A stretch of DNA of 64,000 nt from Polyangiaceae bacterium (GCA_015075635.1 JABTUA010000002.1:3042708-3106707); one strand, 5' to 3'. Counted from the stretch's first letter, positions 1-8,458 are shown. Translations and numbers: made by a program. Notes: generated from the letters alone by a model not told the origin.

Positions 1-271
1 GGTAGAGCGCCCGCAGGTGGACCTGCTCGCCCGGCGCCGCGAACGGGGCGTCCGCCTGCACCGGCTGGACCCTGGGTGCGCGCTGGCGCTACACGAGCGG
101 GAGCCCGTACAAGCTCCGGTTGTCGATCGACGAGCACGGCACCGTCGGTCGGCGCCGCGGGCAGAGCTTCGGTGAAGGCCGCCACCACGAGCCCCGCGCA
201 GATCGCTGCCTTCCTCCCTCGCACGCCGGATCACTGCGTAGCAGCGATCCGCCGCGGCCGAAACGCCCAGC
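1..271. other. Left edge, no assignable gene
   Basis: No gene can be assigned with confidence. Plus-strand frame 3 is open after a stop at 3-5 and has G/C-rich third positions to about 150; it includes GARWRYTSGSPYKLRL, but no start and no recognisable family. On the minus strand, bases 76 to 1 read QADAPFAAPGEQVHLRALY, which resembles the opening of lipoprotein domains common in myxobacteria. A GTG near 218 on the same strand would start a signal-peptide-like stretch, but the two minus-strand pieces lie in different frames. A broken or edge-truncated minus-strand gene is possible. Confidence 0.3.
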
Positions 272-1066
272 TCACCAGTAAAAAGTGATGCCGCCTCGGA
301 ACAGCCCGCCACCCGAGCTGTTCGTGGTGCGGCCGGTCTCGGGATCGGTGAACTCCGGATACAGGCGCGCGTCCTCGTCCGTGCGCCCGCGCACGAAGCC
401 GATCATGTCCACGTTGAGCGAGACGCGTCGGGTGATCCGGAACTCCAGGCCCGCGCCGAGCTGACCCCCGAAGTACGAGTAGTGCTGCTGGTAGTCGTCC
501 ATGGGGTCGCCGTACTGGTCGCGCGGCGTGACGGTCGCGCCGCTGAACCCGAAGCCGCCCAGCATGTAGAACTGCACCGCGTCGCGCGGGTTCACGAACA
601 CCATCGCATTCAACAGCAGCGCCGTCTCTCGCCGATCGTTGCCTTGCCAATCGACACCGCCCAGGAAGTCGAGCCCCGCCTCGAAGGCGAAGTGCGGAAT
701 GGGCCGATAGCGGAAGCCGAAGCCGAGGCCGGCCATGCCGGAGTCGTCGTGACGGTTCTCGCTGCCGCCCATCATCACGCCCTGCAAGTGCAAGTTCAGG
801 CCCCACTTGCGAGTCCAGCGCCGCTTCTTGGCGGGCGGCGGCGGGCGATACGGCTCCGGCTCGTAGACCATGACCGGGGGCCGGTAGGGCAGCGGGCGCG
901 CGCCGGGCGGAGGGCCTTCGCCTTCTTCGTCCGGCGGCGGGGCTGGCGGGTCCGTCTCCTCGCAGAACCACCCTCCGGGCGGACAGTTGGGGTCGTCTTG
1001 AGCCGCCGCGAGGGCGGGAGTGAGTACGAACGCGCTGGTCAGCGCAAGGGCGATTCCGGTTCGCAT
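272..1066 (-). CDS. Outer membrane beta-barrel protein
   Basis: A 264-residue secreted protein, probably a small outer membrane beta-barrel. A signal peptide (about residues 1-21, ending ALAAAQ) is followed by a Pro/Glu-rich linker with two YRPP motifs (about 22-75). The C-terminal part alternates short Gly/aromatic strands with charged turns (GLGFGFRYRPIPHFAFEAGL) and ends in the aromatic residues FYW, as expected for BAM-dependent insertion. The ATG at 1066 was chosen because AGGAG lies just upstream and the signal peptide starts there; the frame is open further upstream but not convincingly coding. A sigma-54-type promoter sits 34 bases upstream. No specific family was recognised, so the substrate or role is unknown. 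Confidence 0.8.
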   Translation of the reverse strand: MRTGIALALTSAFVLTPALAAAQDDPNCPPGGWFCEETDPPAPPPDEEGEGPPPGARPLPYRPPVMVYEPEPYRPPPPAKKRRWTRKWGLNLHLQGVMMGGSENRHDDSGMAGLGFGFRYRPIPHFAFEAGLDFLGGVDWQGNDRRETALLLNAMVFVNPRDAVQFYMLGGFGFSGATVTPRDQYGDPMDDYQQHYSYFGGQLGAGLEFRITRRVSLNVDMIGFVRGRTDEDARLYPEFTDPETGRTTNSSGGGLFRGGITFYW

Positions 1067-1099
1067 GGCGGCTCCTGGGGAGCGAACGTGCCAGAGGGT

Positions 1100-1115
1100 A
1101 GCAACCCCAGTGCCA
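1100..1115 (-). promoter_or_regulatory. Sigma-54 (-24/-12) promoter
   Basis: Read on the minus strand this is TGGCACTGGGGTTGCT, a full match to the sigma-54 consensus TGGCAC-N5-TTGCW. The expected start point near 1089 leaves a leader of roughly 22 bases before the ATG at 1066, with the AGGAG ribosome site inside it. It would make the outer membrane protein gene dependent on an enhancer-binding protein; no enhancer repeat was recognised upstream. Confidence 0.65.
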
Positions 1116-1202
1116 GTTGCCAGAGCCTCGGATCCGCGAGTTTTGCCGGGCGTCGTGGAGAAGCGTTTACACCCGCGTGGCACGCTGAATACTCCGGGTG
1201 GC

Positions 1203-2393
1203 GTGGCGGTGGTCAGCCTCAAGCCGGGACACGTCCAGCCCGTTTGGGCCGGACACCCATGGGTCTACGCCCAGGCCGTGCAGCGCGTGGCCGGGGGCGC
1301 CACTGCCGGCGACGAGGTCGAGGTCGTGGACGCTCAGGGCAACCTGCTCGGTCGCGGCTTGTACTCGCCGGGCTCCGCGATCGCGGTGCGCATGTACACG
1401 CGCGACCGCGCGACGCACATCGACGGCGCCTTGTTCGAGCGGCGCATCGCGGAGGCCGTCGCTCGACGCGAGTCGCTCGGGCTGCCCTCGCCGGACACCG
1501 ACGCCTACCGCGTCGTGCACGCCGAGGGCGACGACTTGCCTGGGCTGATCGTGGACCGCTACGCGGACGTGCTGGTGGTGCAGGCCGCGACCATCGGCAT
1601 CAAGCGGCGCGAGGAGATGATCTTGGAGTCGCTGGCGGCGAAGCTCCGCCCGCGCGCCATCATCGACCGCACCTCCGAACGCGCGGCGAAGGTCGAGGGC
1701 TTCGAGCCCGGTCGCGGGGTGGTGCGTGGAGACGAGAAGGTCAGCGAGCTCGGCTTCGTCGAACGCGGGCTGCGCTTCCGCATCCCGCTCGAGCTGGGCC
1801 AGAAGACCGGGTTCTACGTGGACCAGCGGCCGCTCCGCGAGCGCGTCGAGGCGCTGGCGAAGGGACGGCGCGTGCTCGACACCTTCACCTACGTCGGCGC
1901 CATCGCGATGGCGGCGGCGCGCGGCGGCGCCCGCGAGGTGCACGCGGTGGACGCGAGCGCGCTGGCGCTCGAGGTCGCAGCGGCCTGCGCGCGGGACAAC
2001 GGCCTCGGGGATCGCATCCGGCACGAGCGCGCCGACGCCCACGACGTCTTGGCGCTGGCCGGTCGCCAAGGCGGCTACGACCTGGTGGTCTGTGACCCGC
2101 CGAAGCTGGCGCCGACCCGCGCCGCCAAGAAGCGCGCGCTCGCGTCGATGCGCCGCCTGGCCGCCGCCGGCGCTCGCGCCACCCGGCCCGGCGGTCTCCT
2201 GGTGCTGTGCTCCTGCTCGGCGGCCATCGGCCTGGACGAGCTGACCCGCGCCGCGGCGCTGGGGGCTCGCGACGTGGGCTTGCGCCCCACCGTACTGGAG
2301 CGCTGGTTCCAGGGCGCCGATCACCCGGTACCCGCGGCTTTCCCCGAGGGCTTGTACCTGAGCTCGCTGATCCTGGAGGTCCAGACGCTGTGA
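1203..2393 (+). CDS. rlmI: RlmI-like 23S rRNA m5C methyltransferase
   Basis: Class I rRNA large-subunit methyltransferase of the RlmI/YccW type, which methylates a cytosine C5 in 23S rRNA with S-adenosylmethionine. An N-terminal PUA-like RNA-binding domain (about 1-75, with HPWVY and the RGLYSPGSAIAVRM strand pair) precedes a middle region with GLIVDRY and the Rossmann fold (TFTYVGAIAMAAARGGA, then AVDASALAL). The motif VVCDPPKLAP and the cysteine pair in CSCSAAI, expected to carry the catalytic Cys, are present. Starting at GTG 1203 gives 396 residues, the usual RlmI length; other GTG starts nearby (1209 and further upstream) cannot be excluded. The downstream gene overlaps its stop (GTGA). 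Confidence 0.85.
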   Translation: MAVVSLKPGHVQPVWAGHPWVYAQAVQRVAGGATAGDEVEVVDAQGNLLGRGLYSPGSAIAVRMYTRDRATHIDGALFERRIAEAVARRESLGLPSPDTDAYRVVHAEGDDLPGLIVDRYADVLVVQAATIGIKRREEMILESLAAKLRPRAIIDRTSERAAKVEGFEPGRGVVRGDEKVSELGFVERGLRFRIPLELGQKTGFYVDQRPLRERVEALAKGRRVLDTFTYVGAIAMAAARGGAREVHAVDASALALEVAAACARDNGLGDRIRHERADAHDVLALAGRQGGYDLVVCDPPKLAPTRAAKKRALASMRRLAAAGARATRPGGLLVLCSCSAAIGLDELTRAAALGARDVGLRPTVLERWFQGADHPVPAAFPEGLYLSSLILEVQTL

Positions 2394-3475
2394 GGCGCTG
2401 GCTCGCGCTCTGGTGCTTCGCGGCCGCGCTCTCGGCCGCGCCCGCGGGGGCGGGCGAGCCACGCCGGGTGGTCCTGGTGGTGAGCGCCAGCGACGCTTCG
2501 CGCGCCGAGAGTCTGATGGGGGCCATCAAGGCCCAGCTCGGCGACTTGCCAGTGGCGCTGGTGGTCGAGGCGCCCGGACAGGTCCCGGCCGCGCTGCGCG
2601 ACCGGCTCGACTTCGCGGCTCAGGCCTGCAAGCAGCACGACGCGGTCGGCGCCTTCTTCGTCGAGGCCGAGCAGGTGGACGACATCTTGCTCTACCTGGT
2701 GGAGCCCGCAGCGAAGCGCGCGCTGGTGCGCCGCGTGAAGAAGACCGCGGGGGCCGAGCAAGCCGGCGTCGAGGAGATGAGCATCATCGTGCGCTCGACC
2801 GTGGGCGCGCTGCTCGAGGGCCGCGAGATCGGCATGGAGGTCGGCCCGGAGATTGCCCCCCCGCCGAAGCCGGCGGAGCCACCGCCGAAGCCGAAGCCCG
2901 CTCCGCCCAGGCCCGCGCCGCCGAAGGCTCCCGAACCGGAGCGCCACGGCCTGGGCCGGCTCGCGGCGCACTACGCCGGCGAGTCCTTCGCGCCCGAGGC
3001 GCCGTGGCAAAACGGTTTGGGTGTGGAGCTGTCGGGCTCGCCGGACGGTCAGCTCTTCTTCGGCTTGGGTTACGTCGCGTTCGCGCCGGTGGAGGTCGAG
3101 GGAGACGCAGCCCGGGTGCGCGTCGCGCGCTACCCGCTGCGCGCCTTCGTGGCCTACGAGATCCCGGTGGAGCGCTTTCGCTTCGCCGGTCAGCTCGGCT
3201 TCGTCGGCGAGCTCGACCGCCGCAGCACCACCAAGACCGGGACCGGCGTGGTGCCCACCGAGTCCGCCGACACGCTCCTCTGGGCAGTCTCACCGCGGGT
3301 CACTGCGCGCTACGAGGTGTGGAGCCGTACGCACCTCTGGGCGGGTGTGGGTCTGGACGTGTTCCTCAGCAATTCCGAGTACGTCGCCGAGCTTCCGGGC
3401 CGGAGCGAGGCCCTGCTCTCTCCCTATCGCACGCGCGCGCAGGCGTCCCTCGGGCTCGCGGTCGATCTATGGTGA
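2390..3475 (+). CDS. Bipartite envelope protein linked to ECF sigma factor
   Basis: A 361-residue exported protein of no family I can name. A signal peptide (about 1-22, cleaved after GAGA) is followed by a globular N-terminal domain (about 25-150) ending in IIVRSTVGALLEGREIGM, a strongly Pro/Lys-rich linker (about 155-190, repeated PPPKP/APP), and a C-terminal domain of alternating beta-strands that looks like a small barrel. The start is GTG overlapping the rlmI stop, so the two are probably cotranscribed. The same domain order, length and key segments recur in the protein at 36974-38062, also beside an ECF sigma gene. I infer a sensor or effector in the envelope for the sigma factor that follows at 3497. 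Confidence 0.75.
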   Translation: MRRWLALWCFAAALSAAPAGAGEPRRVVLVVSASDASRAESLMGAIKAQLGDLPVALVVEAPGQVPAALRDRLDFAAQACKQHDAVGAFFVEAEQVDDILLYLVEPAAKRALVRRVKKTAGAEQAGVEEMSIIVRSTVGALLEGREIGMEVGPEIAPPPKPAEPPPKPKPAPPRPAPPKAPEPERHGLGRLAAHYAGESFAPEAPWQNGLGVELSGSPDGQLFFGLGYVAFAPVEVEGDAARVRVARYPLRAFVAYEIPVERFRFAGQLGFVGELDRRSTTKTGTGVVPTESADTLLWAVSPRVTARYEVWSRTHLWAGVGLDVFLSNSEYVAELPGRSEALLSPYRTRAQASLGLAVDLW

Positions 3476-3496
3476 GGAAAATCCCACCCGGATCCC

Positions 3497-4132
3497 GTGC
3501 CCGACACCACTGAGGGGAAAGCAGCCGAACGCCCGGAAGAGTCCGGGGCTCTGGCCATTCACGCCGAGGATCTCCGCTTGATGTCGTTCGTCGCCGCCGC
3601 CGATCCCGCCGCCACGCGCACGCTGGCCAATCGCCTGGTGCAGCGCGTGCACCGGGTGTCGAAGTCGATCCTGCGCGCCCCGGCGGACGCCGACGACGCC
3701 GCGCAGCAGAGCCTGATCGAGATCATCACCAGCGCCAAGAGCTATCGCGGGGACTCGAGCCTGGAGCGCTGGTCCGATCGCATCGTGGTCCGCACCAGCA
3801 TGCGCGTGGCGCGTGGGCGGCAGAAGCAAACCGCGCGCACCGAGGACGACGCCGAGCTCGACGCGCTGCCGGCCGAGGCGGGCAGCCTGGACGCCAAGAG
3901 CGAGGACGCCCCGCGCCCGGTGAAGGAGTACCTGGCGGAGCTCCCGGAGGCGCAGCGCTCGGCCCTCGTGCTGCGGCACGTGATGGGCTACTCGGTGCAG
4001 GAGATCGCCGATCTCTCCGACGTCTCGCCGAACACCGTCAAGGATCGCCTGTTGCGGGGCATGAAGGAGATGCGGCGGCTGATCCGCCGTGACGTCGCCA
4101 TCGGCGTCGGACAGAAGGGAGGCTCGGCATGA
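3497..4132 (+). CDS. ECF-type RNA polymerase sigma factor
   Basis: A 211-residue sigma-70 family protein with regions 2 and 4 only. Region 2 spans roughly residues 30-105 (ADADDAAQQSLIEIITS, then LERWSDRIVVRTSMRVA). Region 4 spans about 140-200, with LPEAQRSALVLRHVMGYSVQ and a helix-turn-helix SVQEIADLSDVSPNTVKDRL. An acidic linker separates them. The start is a GTG. The gene overlaps its downstream neighbour by ATGA (4129-4132), the usual layout for a sigma factor and its membrane anti-sigma factor. The preceding envelope gene is 21 bases upstream and may belong to the same transcript. It should direct polymerase to promoters released by an envelope signal. Confidence 0.9.
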   Translation: MPDTTEGKAAERPEESGALAIHAEDLRLMSFVAAADPAATRTLANRLVQRVHRVSKSILRAPADADDAAQQSLIEIITSAKSYRGDSSLERWSDRIVVRTSMRVARGRQKQTARTEDDAELDALPAEAGSLDAKSEDAPRPVKEYLAELPEAQRSALVLRHVMGYSVQEIADLSDVSPNTVKDRLLRGMKEMRRLIRRDVAIGVGQKGGSA

Positions 4133-5529
4133 GCGCGCCGAACGACTGCGAGCGCTGGGCAGAGCTCAGCGATCGCAAGCTGCTCGACGAGGCGCTGTCG
4201 GACGAGGACGCGCGCTTCTTCGACGAGCACCTCGGGAGCTGCGAGCTCTGCCGCAGCGAGGCCGAGGCCTGGGCGGGCCTCGCGGAGCTGCCGGACGAGC
4301 CGAGCCTGCCGGAGGACGAGGCAGCGGCCCTCGTCGATCGCGTGCTCGCCGCGACGGAGGCCAAGAAGCTCCCGCTCGACAAGAAGCTCCCGCTCGACAA
4401 GAAGCTCCCGCTCCGAGAGATCGCCTCGTTGGACGAGCGACGCAAGAGCCGGAACCTGCTGATCGGGGGAGCGGCCGCTGTGCTCGCGCTCGCCGCCGGT
4501 GTGTTGCTCTTCTTGCGGCAGGTCCCGCCTGCGACGAGCGGTCCGACCGCCAGCCTCGTGGAGGCGAGCGGTGACGTGCGCGTGGGCGGCCAGCCGGTGA
4601 CGGCGGGCACCCAGATCCCCGCCGGCGCTCGCCTCAGCGTCGGTCGCGGCGCTCACGCCTGCCTGAGCTTCGACGAGGGCAAGGTGAAGAGCTGTCTGGC
4701 CGCACAGAGCGAGCTCACGCTCTCCCGCGTCGAGGCCGCCGACCGCGAGCTCAGCCTGACGGAGGGCACGGTGGTCACGGCGCTCGACAGGCTCCCGGCG
4801 GGCCAGCACTTCAGCGTGACGACCACCAAGGGGCGCGCCACCGTCACCGGCACGGTGTTCTCGGTCACGGCGCCCAAGGGCGACGGGAGCCTGGTGGTGC
4901 GGGTGCACGAGGGCTCGGTCGAGGTCGGCGGCGGGCGCGCCGTGATCTCCGGGCAGGAGCTGGACGTGACGAAGGGCGTCGAGCGCCTGGTGGACCCCAA
5001 CGTGCGCGCCGAGGAGCTGCGCCTGGTGGGCGTCACGCTTCCGCGCCACGCAGCGCTCGCCCCCGCGCCGAGCGCGAGCGTCGCCGCGGTGGAGCCCGCC
5101 CCGTCGCCAGCGCCCGCGCCCAGCGCGAGCGCCGAGGTCCTGCCGAAGCCGCCCAGCGCCTCGGAGATGCTGTCCGCGGCCCGCGCCCAGCGCGCCTCGG
5201 GCAACGCCGCCGGCGCCGCGGAGGGCTACCGGAGGCTGATGGCCGTGCACCCGAAGAGCGCAGAAGCACGCGCGGCGCTCCTCTCCCTGGCCGAGCTTCA
5301 GCTCGGACCGCTCGGCGATCCGGCCGGCGCGCTGCGCTCCTACGACTCGTACCTGCGCTCCGGCGGCGGAGGCCTGAGCCAGGAGGCGCACTACGGCCGC
5401 ATCCAGGCGCTGCGCCGCCTGGGACGCGCTGCCGAGGAGCGGGCCGCCATCGAGGCCTTCGTGAAAGCGTACCCGAACAGCGTGCAGGCGCGCGCGCTCA
5501 AGAGTCGGATCGAAGGCAGCGCTCCCTGA
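4129..5529 (+). CDS. FecR-type anti-sigma factor with TPR-like tail
   Basis: A 466-residue membrane protein expected to hold the sigma factor encoded just upstream. The cytoplasmic part carries an anti-sigma zinc-site pattern, HLGSCELC (His34, Cys38, Cys41). A 6-residue repeat LPLDKK (about 79-95) precedes a transmembrane helix at about 109-129. The periplasmic part starts with a FecR domain (about 140-255: ASGDVRVGGQPVTAGTQIPA, later GRATVTGTVFSV), followed by an Ala/Pro/Ser linker and a C-terminal helical TPR/YbgF-like region (about 345-460). FecR proteins normally transmit an outer-membrane signal to an ECF sigma factor; the tail may bind a further envelope partner. Confidence 0.88.
   Translation: MSAPNDCERWAELSDRKLLDEALSDEDARFFDEHLGSCELCRSEAEAWAGLAELPDEPSLPEDEAAALVDRVLAATEAKKLPLDKKLPLDKKLPLREIASLDERRKSRNLLIGGAAAVLALAAGVLLFLRQVPPATSGPTASLVEASGDVRVGGQPVTAGTQIPAGARLSVGRGAHACLSFDEGKVKSCLAAQSELTLSRVEAADRELSLTEGTVVTALDRLPAGQHFSVTTTKGRATVTGTVFSVTAPKGDGSLVVRVHEGSVEVGGGRAVISGQELDVTKGVERLVDPNVRAEELRLVGVTLPRHAALAPAPSASVAAVEPAPSPAPAPSASAEVLPKPPSASEMLSAARAQRASGNAAGAAEGYRRLMAVHPKSAEARAALLSLAELQLGPLGDPAGALRSYDSYLRSGGGGLSQEAHYGRIQALRRLGRAAEERAAIEAFVKAYPNSVQARALKSRIEGSAP
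4363..4413 (+). repeat. 18-bp in-frame tandem repeat
   Basis: The unit AAGAAGCTCCCGCTCGAC occurs twice exactly (4363-4380, 4381-4398) and once more for 15 of 18 bases (4399-4413). It encodes KKLPLD repeats in the cytoplasmic segment of the FecR-type anti-sigma factor, between the zinc-site helix and the membrane helix. Perfect identity suggests recent slippage. Confidence 0.9.
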
Positions 5530-5548
5530 GTACCATGCTCCTCGCCCG

Positions 5549-6313
5549 TCACCGCTCCGCCACGATGAAGATGCGCCGCATCGGCATCAGCGTTCGGCCG
5601 TCTCCCTGCCTGGGGTACGCGGCCTTCACGCGGCGTCGGTAGGCAGCCAAGAAACCCGCGCGGTGCTCCGACCGCAGCGCTTCCAGGTAAGGCACGAGGA
5701 GCGTCGAGCTGAACCACTCGGTGACCGGATCGTCTCCCTCGAGCACGTGGAGGTAGGTCGTCTCCCAGAGATCCAAGTTGCGCACCAGTGGGCGCAGCCA
5801 GGCATGGTAGTCGCGGAGCTCGCACACGCCAGCGTGCTCTTCACCAGGCTTCAGGCAACCCCTCCACGGGCCGTCGAGGGCGGCCTCGCGCGCCGCGGTG
5901 TGCGACGGCATTTGGAAGCTGCCCGGCATCTGCACCGCCAGACACCCACCCGGCGCGAGCCACGCGCACAGGCGCGGGAACAGCCGCGCGTGCTCCGGAA
6001 GCCAGTGCAGCGCCGCGTTCGAGAAGATCAGATCGAGCGGTGCGTCGGGTTGCCAGCTCGCGATGTCGGCCTCGACGAAGCGGACGCCCGGGAGCGCGCT
6101 CTTCGCGCGAGCCAGCATCTCCGGTGAGCTGTCCACACCGGTGAGCTCGGCGCTCGGAAAGCGCTCCACCAACAGGCGTGTGACGTTACCGGCACCGCAG
6201 CCGAGATCCGCCACGCGGGCGGCCCGCTCGAGCGGGACCTGCGCCAGGAGATCGAGCGCCGGGCGAAGGCGCTCGCTGGCGAACGCCAGGTAGGCCGACG
6301 GGTTCCAGGGCAT
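5549..6313 (-). CDS. tam: Trans-aconitate 2-methyltransferase (Tam-like)
   Basis: A 254-residue class I S-adenosylmethionine methyltransferase. The opening MPWNPSAYLAFASERLRPA is characteristic of trans-aconitate methyltransferases, which methylate a toxic by-product of aconitase. Motif I is VADLGCGAGNVTRLL (about 35-49), followed by VDSSPEMLARA, FVEADIASW, and FSNAALHWLPEH. The C-terminal half contains PGSFQMPSHTAA and the TTYLHVLEG segment typical of the family. Length fits (about 250). The ATG at 6313 is preferred because the conserved N-terminus begins exactly there. The gene is divergent from the lipoprotein gene at 6485 and convergent with 4129-5529. Confidence 0.88.
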   Translation of the reverse strand: MPWNPSAYLAFASERLRPALDLLAQVPLERAARVADLGCGAGNVTRLLVERFPSAELTGVDSSPEMLARAKSALPGVRFVEADIASWQPDAPLDLIFSNAALHWLPEHARLFPRLCAWLAPGGCLAVQMPGSFQMPSHTAAREAALDGPWRGCLKPGEEHAGVCELRDYHAWLRPLVRNLDLWETTYLHVLEGDDPVTEWFSSTLLVPYLEALRSEHRAGFLAAYRRRVKAAYPRQGDGRTLMPMRRIFIVAER

Positions 6314-6484
6314 GTGGCGCTGGGAGGATAACTCGACGGCTCGGCCCAGTGCGCAGAGCGGCATGGCGCAGTCGCGTGTGTGGGCGGAGGTGCGAGCGCC
6401 AAACCCCGAACGCAATTGCTGCCGCACGTGCGCCCCTCCGGAGCGCTGGACGCGAAGCGCCCTCGCTGCAAGGATCATCTGGCT

Positions 6485-8458
6485 ATGGCGGCTAATTCTT
6501 CTGGTTGGGCGGGACTGCTTCGTCCCTTGCTGTTGGGTCTGATCGCGACGCTCTCCACGCTGGTGGGCTGCAGCGACACATCTCCGTCGGGCTCGGACAG
6601 CGGGGACGGCTATGGGATCCCCGGGCCGTTCGAGCTCGAGGGACCGACCGGCAAGGCCGACAACTCCGGCATCCCCGCCATCGGCACCGAGTTCGACAAC
6701 TCCGAGACCCAGGTCTGGGCGGTCACGAACCAGTGGGAGGACCGCACCACGGCCGCCGCCAAGAAGGCGGGCCTGGCCTGGGGCGAGAACAGCGGCCTGA
6801 ACTGGGACGAGAAGTACGTGGCCTGGATCGCCTCGATGAAGAAGATCCCGGCCAAGAGCTACGGCGAGACGTTCGAGCTGACGACGCCCTGGGGCAAGGT
6901 GCTGCCCGCGCCGAGCTTGGAGTGCGCCGAGGTCGCCATGTTCATGCGCGTCACCTTCGCCGCCTGGTACGGCCTGCCCTTCTACATGACGACCACGGAC
7001 ACCGAGGGCACCCGCGTCTACTTCGGGCACTTCGGCGCGCGCACCGCGTCGGGGCGCTACAAGAACACGCCGCTCTACAAGAGCTACTACAAGGACTACT
7101 CGAACCAGACCCCGGCGCAGTACCAGGCGAACTGGCCCAAGGACGACAAGCTGCGCCAGAAGGCGCTGGCGGGTGGCAACGACATCTCGGACGTCTTGGC
7201 GCCGGGCGGCACCAGCGGCCTCTATTTCGACGAGATCCACCTCAACAAGCGCGCCGGGCACTTCACCATGCTCTTGCTCGTCTACTTCGGCTCGGCGAAC
7301 CTGGCGAACTCGCGCAACACGTACAACTTGAAGCCCGAGGCGCTGCGCATGGGCGACGTCCTGGTCGAGCGCTGGCAGGCCCAGGGCATCGGTCACACCC
7401 TGCTGGTCAAGTCCGTCACCGAGCTGGAGGGCGGCAAGAAGGACGCCCAGCTCGCCTCCGGCTCGATGCCGCGCCGGCAGCCGAAGTGGGAGGACGCCGT
7501 CGCCTCCAAGCAGTACTTCACCAACGAGTACACCGGAGGCGGCGAATACGTGAAGTTCGGCGGCGGACTGAAGCGCTGGCGCGTCGCCAAGAACTGGAAC
7601 GGCAAGTGGACGAACTCCTGGATGAAGGCCGACGAGGCCTCCTGGATCAACGACACCGACTACGAGAAGCTCAAGGTCAGGCCCCAGCAGTTCGAGACGC
7701 TGCTCGGTGAGGTTCCCCCGGAGCAGATGCGCGCCGCCTACCTGTCCATCATCGCCGACGCGCGCACCCACCTCTCGAACTACCCGGCCTCGTGCTCGGC
7801 GCGGGAGAAGCGCGAGAACGCCTTCCGCGCGCTCTACCAGCTCAACCAAAGCAAGTTCGGCATCAGCCCCGCCCAGACCGATGCTCAGTACCGCAAGATG
7901 GAGGACTACGCCTTCGCCGAGCTCGTCTACGACAAGAGCAAGACCTGCTGCTGGAACAGCACGACCAACGCGATGTACCAGATCATCATGCAGTACCAGG
8001 AGAGCCTGCAGCAGAACGCCTGCACGCCTCCGGTGGTCTTCAAGTCGTCGGGCGGCGGGAAGTACCAGGTGTTCGCCGACTTCGCCGCCTCCATCGGCAA
8101 GGCGGCGGACTGGAAGCAGTGGACCGAGGACGAGCCCTGCGCCGGAAAGAACGTCGTCGAGGACACGGAGGCCAACCACACCTGGGTTCCGTTCTGCCAG
8201 CTCAGCGGCAGCGGTGGCACCGGCGGAACCGGTGGCACCGGCGGTGCCGGTGGCAGCGGCGGCGGGGGAACCGGCGGCACCGCCGGAACTGGCGGCTCGA
8301 GCGGCGGCGGAACCGGCGGCGGCACCGGCAGCGGCAGCTGCGTCGGCCACTGCGGCAGCTCCAGCCCCGTCCCGGGCTCGAGCCCGGCCTGCTACTGCGA
8401 CAGCTACTGCACGCAGAACAACGACTGCTGTGCGGACAAAGTCGCCGCCTGCGGCTGA
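6485..8458 (+). CDS. Lipoprotein with Cys/His hydrolase-like core and somatomedin-B-like tail
   Basis: A 657-residue lipoprotein. The lipobox LVGC ends a hydrophobic signal (about 10-30). The large core (about 60-560) contains SLECAEVAMFMR, a Cys at the start of a helix, and much later GHTLLVKS preceded by GDVLVERW. This Cys...His order is seen in papain-fold and transglutaminase-like enzymes, but I could not match a family. A Gly/Thr linker (about 578-620) leads to a tail with eight cysteines, spaced C-x3-C-x10-C-x-C-x3-C-x5-CC-x6-C. That is close to the eukaryotic somatomedin B pattern, including CDSYC and DCC. The enzyme role is inference; the lipid anchor is clear. The ATG at 6485 is the one that starts the signal. 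Confidence 0.75.
   Translation: MAANSSGWAGLLRPLLLGLIATLSTLVGCSDTSPSGSDSGDGYGIPGPFELEGPTGKADNSGIPAIGTEFDNSETQVWAVTNQWEDRTTAAAKKAGLAWGENSGLNWDEKYVAWIASMKKIPAKSYGETFELTTPWGKVLPAPSLECAEVAMFMRVTFAAWYGLPFYMTTTDTEGTRVYFGHFGARTASGRYKNTPLYKSYYKDYSNQTPAQYQANWPKDDKLRQKALAGGNDISDVLAPGGTSGLYFDEIHLNKRAGHFTMLLLVYFGSANLANSRNTYNLKPEALRMGDVLVERWQAQGIGHTLLVKSVTELEGGKKDAQLASGSMPRRQPKWEDAVASKQYFTNEYTGGGEYVKFGGGLKRWRVAKNWNGKWTNSWMKADEASWINDTDYEKLKVRPQQFETLLGEVPPEQMRAAYLSIIADARTHLSNYPASCSAREKRENAFRALYQLNQSKFGISPAQTDAQYRKMEDYAFAELVYDKSKTCCWNSTTNAMYQIIMQYQESLQQNACTPPVVFKSSGGGKYQVFADFAASIGKAADWKQWTEDEPCAGKNVVEDTEANHTWVPFCQLSGSGGTGGTGGTGGAGGSGGGGTGGTAGTGGSSGGGTGGGTGSGSCVGHCGSSSPVPGSSPACYCDSYCTQNNDCCADKVAACG

Noticed and set aside
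76..288. Plus-strand open frame at the left edge as a gene
   Set aside because: Encoded protein is Arg/Ser/Thr-rich with no domain, and it overlaps the 3' end of the outer membrane protein gene; it has no ribosome site.
6314..8350. Very long minus-strand open frame upstream of tam and opposite the lipoprotein gene
   Set aside because: It mirrors the plus-strand lipoprotein codons (G/C-rich third positions keep antisense frames open) and has repetitive Val/Leu/Gly composition without motifs.
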